A stretch of 62,621 bases of DNA from Chryseobacterium gleum. Its GTDB lineage: Bacteria > Bacteroidota > Bacteroidia > Flavobacteriales_D > Sanyastnellaceae. Each line of letters starts with the position of its first letter. Position 1 is the first letter of the stretch. The notes beneath the pieces were generated by a model that made no database searches, was not told the DNA's origin, and saw nothing but the letters and a program-made list of their open reading frames with translations. The stretch is from assembly GCA_945874695.1 (NCBI GenBank), contig CAMCHP010000009.1:1-62621 (forward strand), in the 5' to 3' direction. A program made the translations under genes and the position numbers. This document shows, one piece after another, positions 61,012-62,621 of the stretch.

Positions 61012-61431
61012 GTGAGTTTCAAACTTGAATATCCGGTTAAAATTGTAATCGCATGGGGCGAGGCAATCAGTGGCAATGAAAAGCTACGCGATTGGCTAAT
61101 CGCCAACGGCTACCCTGAATTGGGCTTGTTCACATTTGCTTTAAGAAACCAAGACCAAGCGCGGCAATGGCTCCTAGATAACGGTTTTCCGCATTTGATG
61201 GCGCTCATCAATGGCGCCGAAGGCAATAAAGGGGCTTTGCTTTGGCTAGAAAAGTACAAACTGGATATCATGGCGCGTATGGCGCGGGCAACTGACAATG
61301 ATGATGATGCAATGGCTTGGCTGCAGCGCCATCAGCAACCGGAGTGGTTTATTATCGCCCAAAAAATGCGCACCGTGAAAAATGCGATTGAGTTCGACAA
61401 CAACGACGTACACAAAATTTCAGCCGATTAA
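61012..61431 (+). CDS. Conserved hypothetical protein with ankyrin-like helices
   Basis: 139 residues from GTG 61012 (MSFKLEYPVKIVIAWG). The pattern AISGNEKLRDWLIANGYPELGLFTFALRNQDQARQWLLDNGFPHLMALINGAEG repeats helix-turn-helix units of about 30 residues with -WLxxNGxPxL-, like ankyrin or HEAT repeats. Function unknown; perhaps protein binding. Stop is 1 nt from the convergent M16 peptidase stop. Confidence 0.75.
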   Translation: MSFKLEYPVKIVIAWGEAISGNEKLRDWLIANGYPELGLFTFALRNQDQARQWLLDNGFPHLMALINGAEGNKGALLWLEKYKLDIMARMARATDNDDDAMAWLQRHQQPEWFIIAQKMRTVKNAIEFDNNDVHKISAD

Positions 61432-61432
61432 A

Positions 61433-62621
61433 TCAGCCTTTTTTCGGCCGGTAAATGAGGGTACTCATTTGCGCTGGATCGAACACCTCGTTTGCGATCT
61501 CTAACATATCTTCTGCAGTAACTGCCTCGATCGCTTTATACACCTCCTCTAAGGTATCAACCCTGTTGTAAAGCATGTAACTCTTACCGAGTGCAATCAT
61601 CGTGCCTGAACCGCTCTCTTGCCCGAGCGCGATTTGCCCAATCAACTGTTGCTTCGCCATATGCAGTTGCGAAACACCCAATTTTTGTTCGCGCATTTTT
61701 TTAAGCTCGGCCTGAACAAGTCGCTCAGCGCGCCCAAACATGCGTTCATCGGTACCCAAGTAAATATGAAAAACACCTGTGTCTGAATAAGGCTGATAAC
61801 CTGACTCAATGTTGTAAGCGATGCCGTAGCGTTCGCGGATTTGTAAGTTAAGTCGACTATTCATGGCCGGCCCCCCCAACAAATTATTCAACAGCACCAA
61901 TCCAGTCTTCTTTGCATGGGCCGCGTGATAAGCCACATTACCAGTTATATAGTGCACTTGAAATGTTTCCTTATCGAGTTCAACACGGCGGGGCACATAA
62001 CCTTGAAAAGGCACCCGAACATCACCCGATGTTGTGCGCGGAATTTGTGATAAGTAGCGTTCGCAGATTCGCTTTAAACGTTCAGGTGAGGTTGGTCCTG
62101 ATGAACTCAGCACCATCTGATCGCTGCGATAACGTCGCTCAACAAAATCGAAAATATCATCGCGCGACAAGCCATGCACACTATCCACTGTACCCAAAAT
62201 ATTTCTGCCAATCGGATGCCCTTCAAACAGTTGATCTTCGAAGTCGTCAAGAATCATCTCCCCCGGAGAATCGAGATATGAGTTGATTTCATCAACAATC
62301 ACATCCTTCTCCTTCGCAATCTCCTTCTCCGGAAAGGTAGAGTTGAAACAAATGTCTGCAACCAATTCAATGGCTCTGCTCAAATGGCGCTCAAGAAAAG
62401 AGGCATACACCCAGGTCTCTTCCTTGGTGGTGTAGGCGTTAATTTCACCACCGACACTGTCAAGTCTGCTTAAGATATGAAAGGTCTTTCGCTTCGTCGT
62501 GCCCTTGAATATGCAGTGCTCAATGAAATGGGCGAGGCCCTGTTGACCCTCCCGTTCATCGCGTGAACCCGCGTTTATGATAATACCACAATGCCCAACT
62601 TCACCAACCGTTTGACGGTGG
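61433..62621 (-). CDS. M16-family zinc peptidase (start outside window)
   Basis: Open to the window end at 62621 on the minus strand, so about the first 10-30 residues are missing. The visible part starts HRQTVGEVGHCGIIINAGSRD and has the inverted zinc motif HFIEH (HxxEH) in GLAHFIEHCIFKGT, with the distal Glu in EKDVIVDEINSY. The C-terminal part has the second M16 domain (LLNNLLGGPAMNSRLNLQIRE). Members (PqqL, mitochondrial-processing-peptidase-like) degrade or process peptides. Without signal peptide visible the location is unknown. Confidence 0.93.
   Translation of the reverse strand, partial: HRQTVGEVGHCGIIINAGSRDEREGQQGLAHFIEHCIFKGTTKRKTFHILSRLDSVGGEINAYTTKEETWVYASFLERHLSRAIELVADICFNSTFPEKEIAKEKDVIVDEINSYLDSPGEMILDDFEDQLFEGHPIGRNILGTVDSVHGLSRDDIFDFVERRYRSDQMVLSSSGPTSPERLKRICERYLSQIPRTTSGDVRVPFQGYVPRRVELDKETFQVHYITGNVAYHAAHAKKTGLVLLNNLLGGPAMNSRLNLQIRERYGIAYNIESGYQPYSDTGVFHIYLGTDERMFGRAERLVQAELKKMREQKLGVSQLHMAKQQLIGQIALGQESGSGTMIALGKSYMLYNRVDTLEEVYKAIEAVTAEDMLEIANEVFDPAQMSTLIYRPKKG

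Noticed and set aside
1..62621. tRNA, rRNA or IS transposase genes
   Set aside because: I looked for typical tRNA ends, rRNA stretches and DDE or HUH transposase motifs and saw none; a tRNA could be missed by eye.

Overview
This window looks like a piece of a Bacteroidota chromosome, most likely Flavobacteriales. Signs are type IX secretion (T9SS) C-terminal domains, a SusC/Cna-like N-terminus on a TonB-dependent receptor, families typical of the phylum (DUF4834, DUF4924, DUF3078, 2TM, LytS/LytTR pairs, 7TM-DISM kinases), and repeated promoter boxes of the form TAnnTTFG-like TAnnTTTG in place of E. coli -10 boxes. Product names come from reading motifs and protein families by eye; no database search was possible.

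Region A (1 to about 11.2 kb) is accessory DNA. It is visibly AT-richer than the rest and lacks the hairpin repeats that dot the chromosome. It opens inside a prokaryotic Argonaute gene whose first catalytic Asp is replaced. An overlapping AlkB/DUF1848 pair follows, then a tightly packed run: mini SF1 helicase, a large unknown protein with a SAP-like tail, a methyltransferase-like protein and a trypsin-like protease. I read this run as a candidate undescribed defence operon. From 7.73 to 10.0 kb lies a mostly non-coding zone of nested inverted repeats, including two related palindromic elements flanking one small gene. Two small element-type genes close the region.

Region B (11.5-36.9 kb) is chromosomal and rich in exported proteins. 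It holds two Cys-rich secreted proteins with the same dockerin-like C-terminal end, two tandem vanadium-haloperoxidase/PAP2-type T9SS cargo proteins flanked by two front-end-type fatty-acid desaturases, a DEAD-box RNA helicase with a repetitive basic N-tail, a cyclic-nucleotide-fold/AlbA_2 protein, a BaiN/HI0933-like flavoprotein, and an arsenate-reductase-like phosphatase overlapping an ACR3 arsenite exporter.

Region C (37.0-45.5 kb) is housekeeping and envelope: fabD, DUF4834, a TonB-family outer-membrane receptor, a 2TM/LytS/LytTR operon, DUF1853, an OmpH-like protein and DUF4924.

Region D (45.5-52.5 kb) is an unusual signalling locus. A degenerate histidine kinase and a degenerate receiver run leftward. 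Diverging from them are a ThiF/E1-like protein resembling the front half of mycobacterial Rv1355c, a GNAT-like acyltransferase, a 7TM-DISM sensor kinase, a receiver-kinase hybrid and a lone receiver. The coupling suggests a module that makes and senses a small molecule; this is the second candidate system.

Region E (52.5-62.6 kb) is core metabolism: M42 peptidase, bioB, cysteine desulfurase, glmM, DUF3078, an MFS transporter, a MOSC protein and the start-proximal part of an M16 peptidase cut by the window end.

Across regions B-E at least ten copies of a short hairpin repeat occur, mostly inside genes, with compensatory base changes in the stem.
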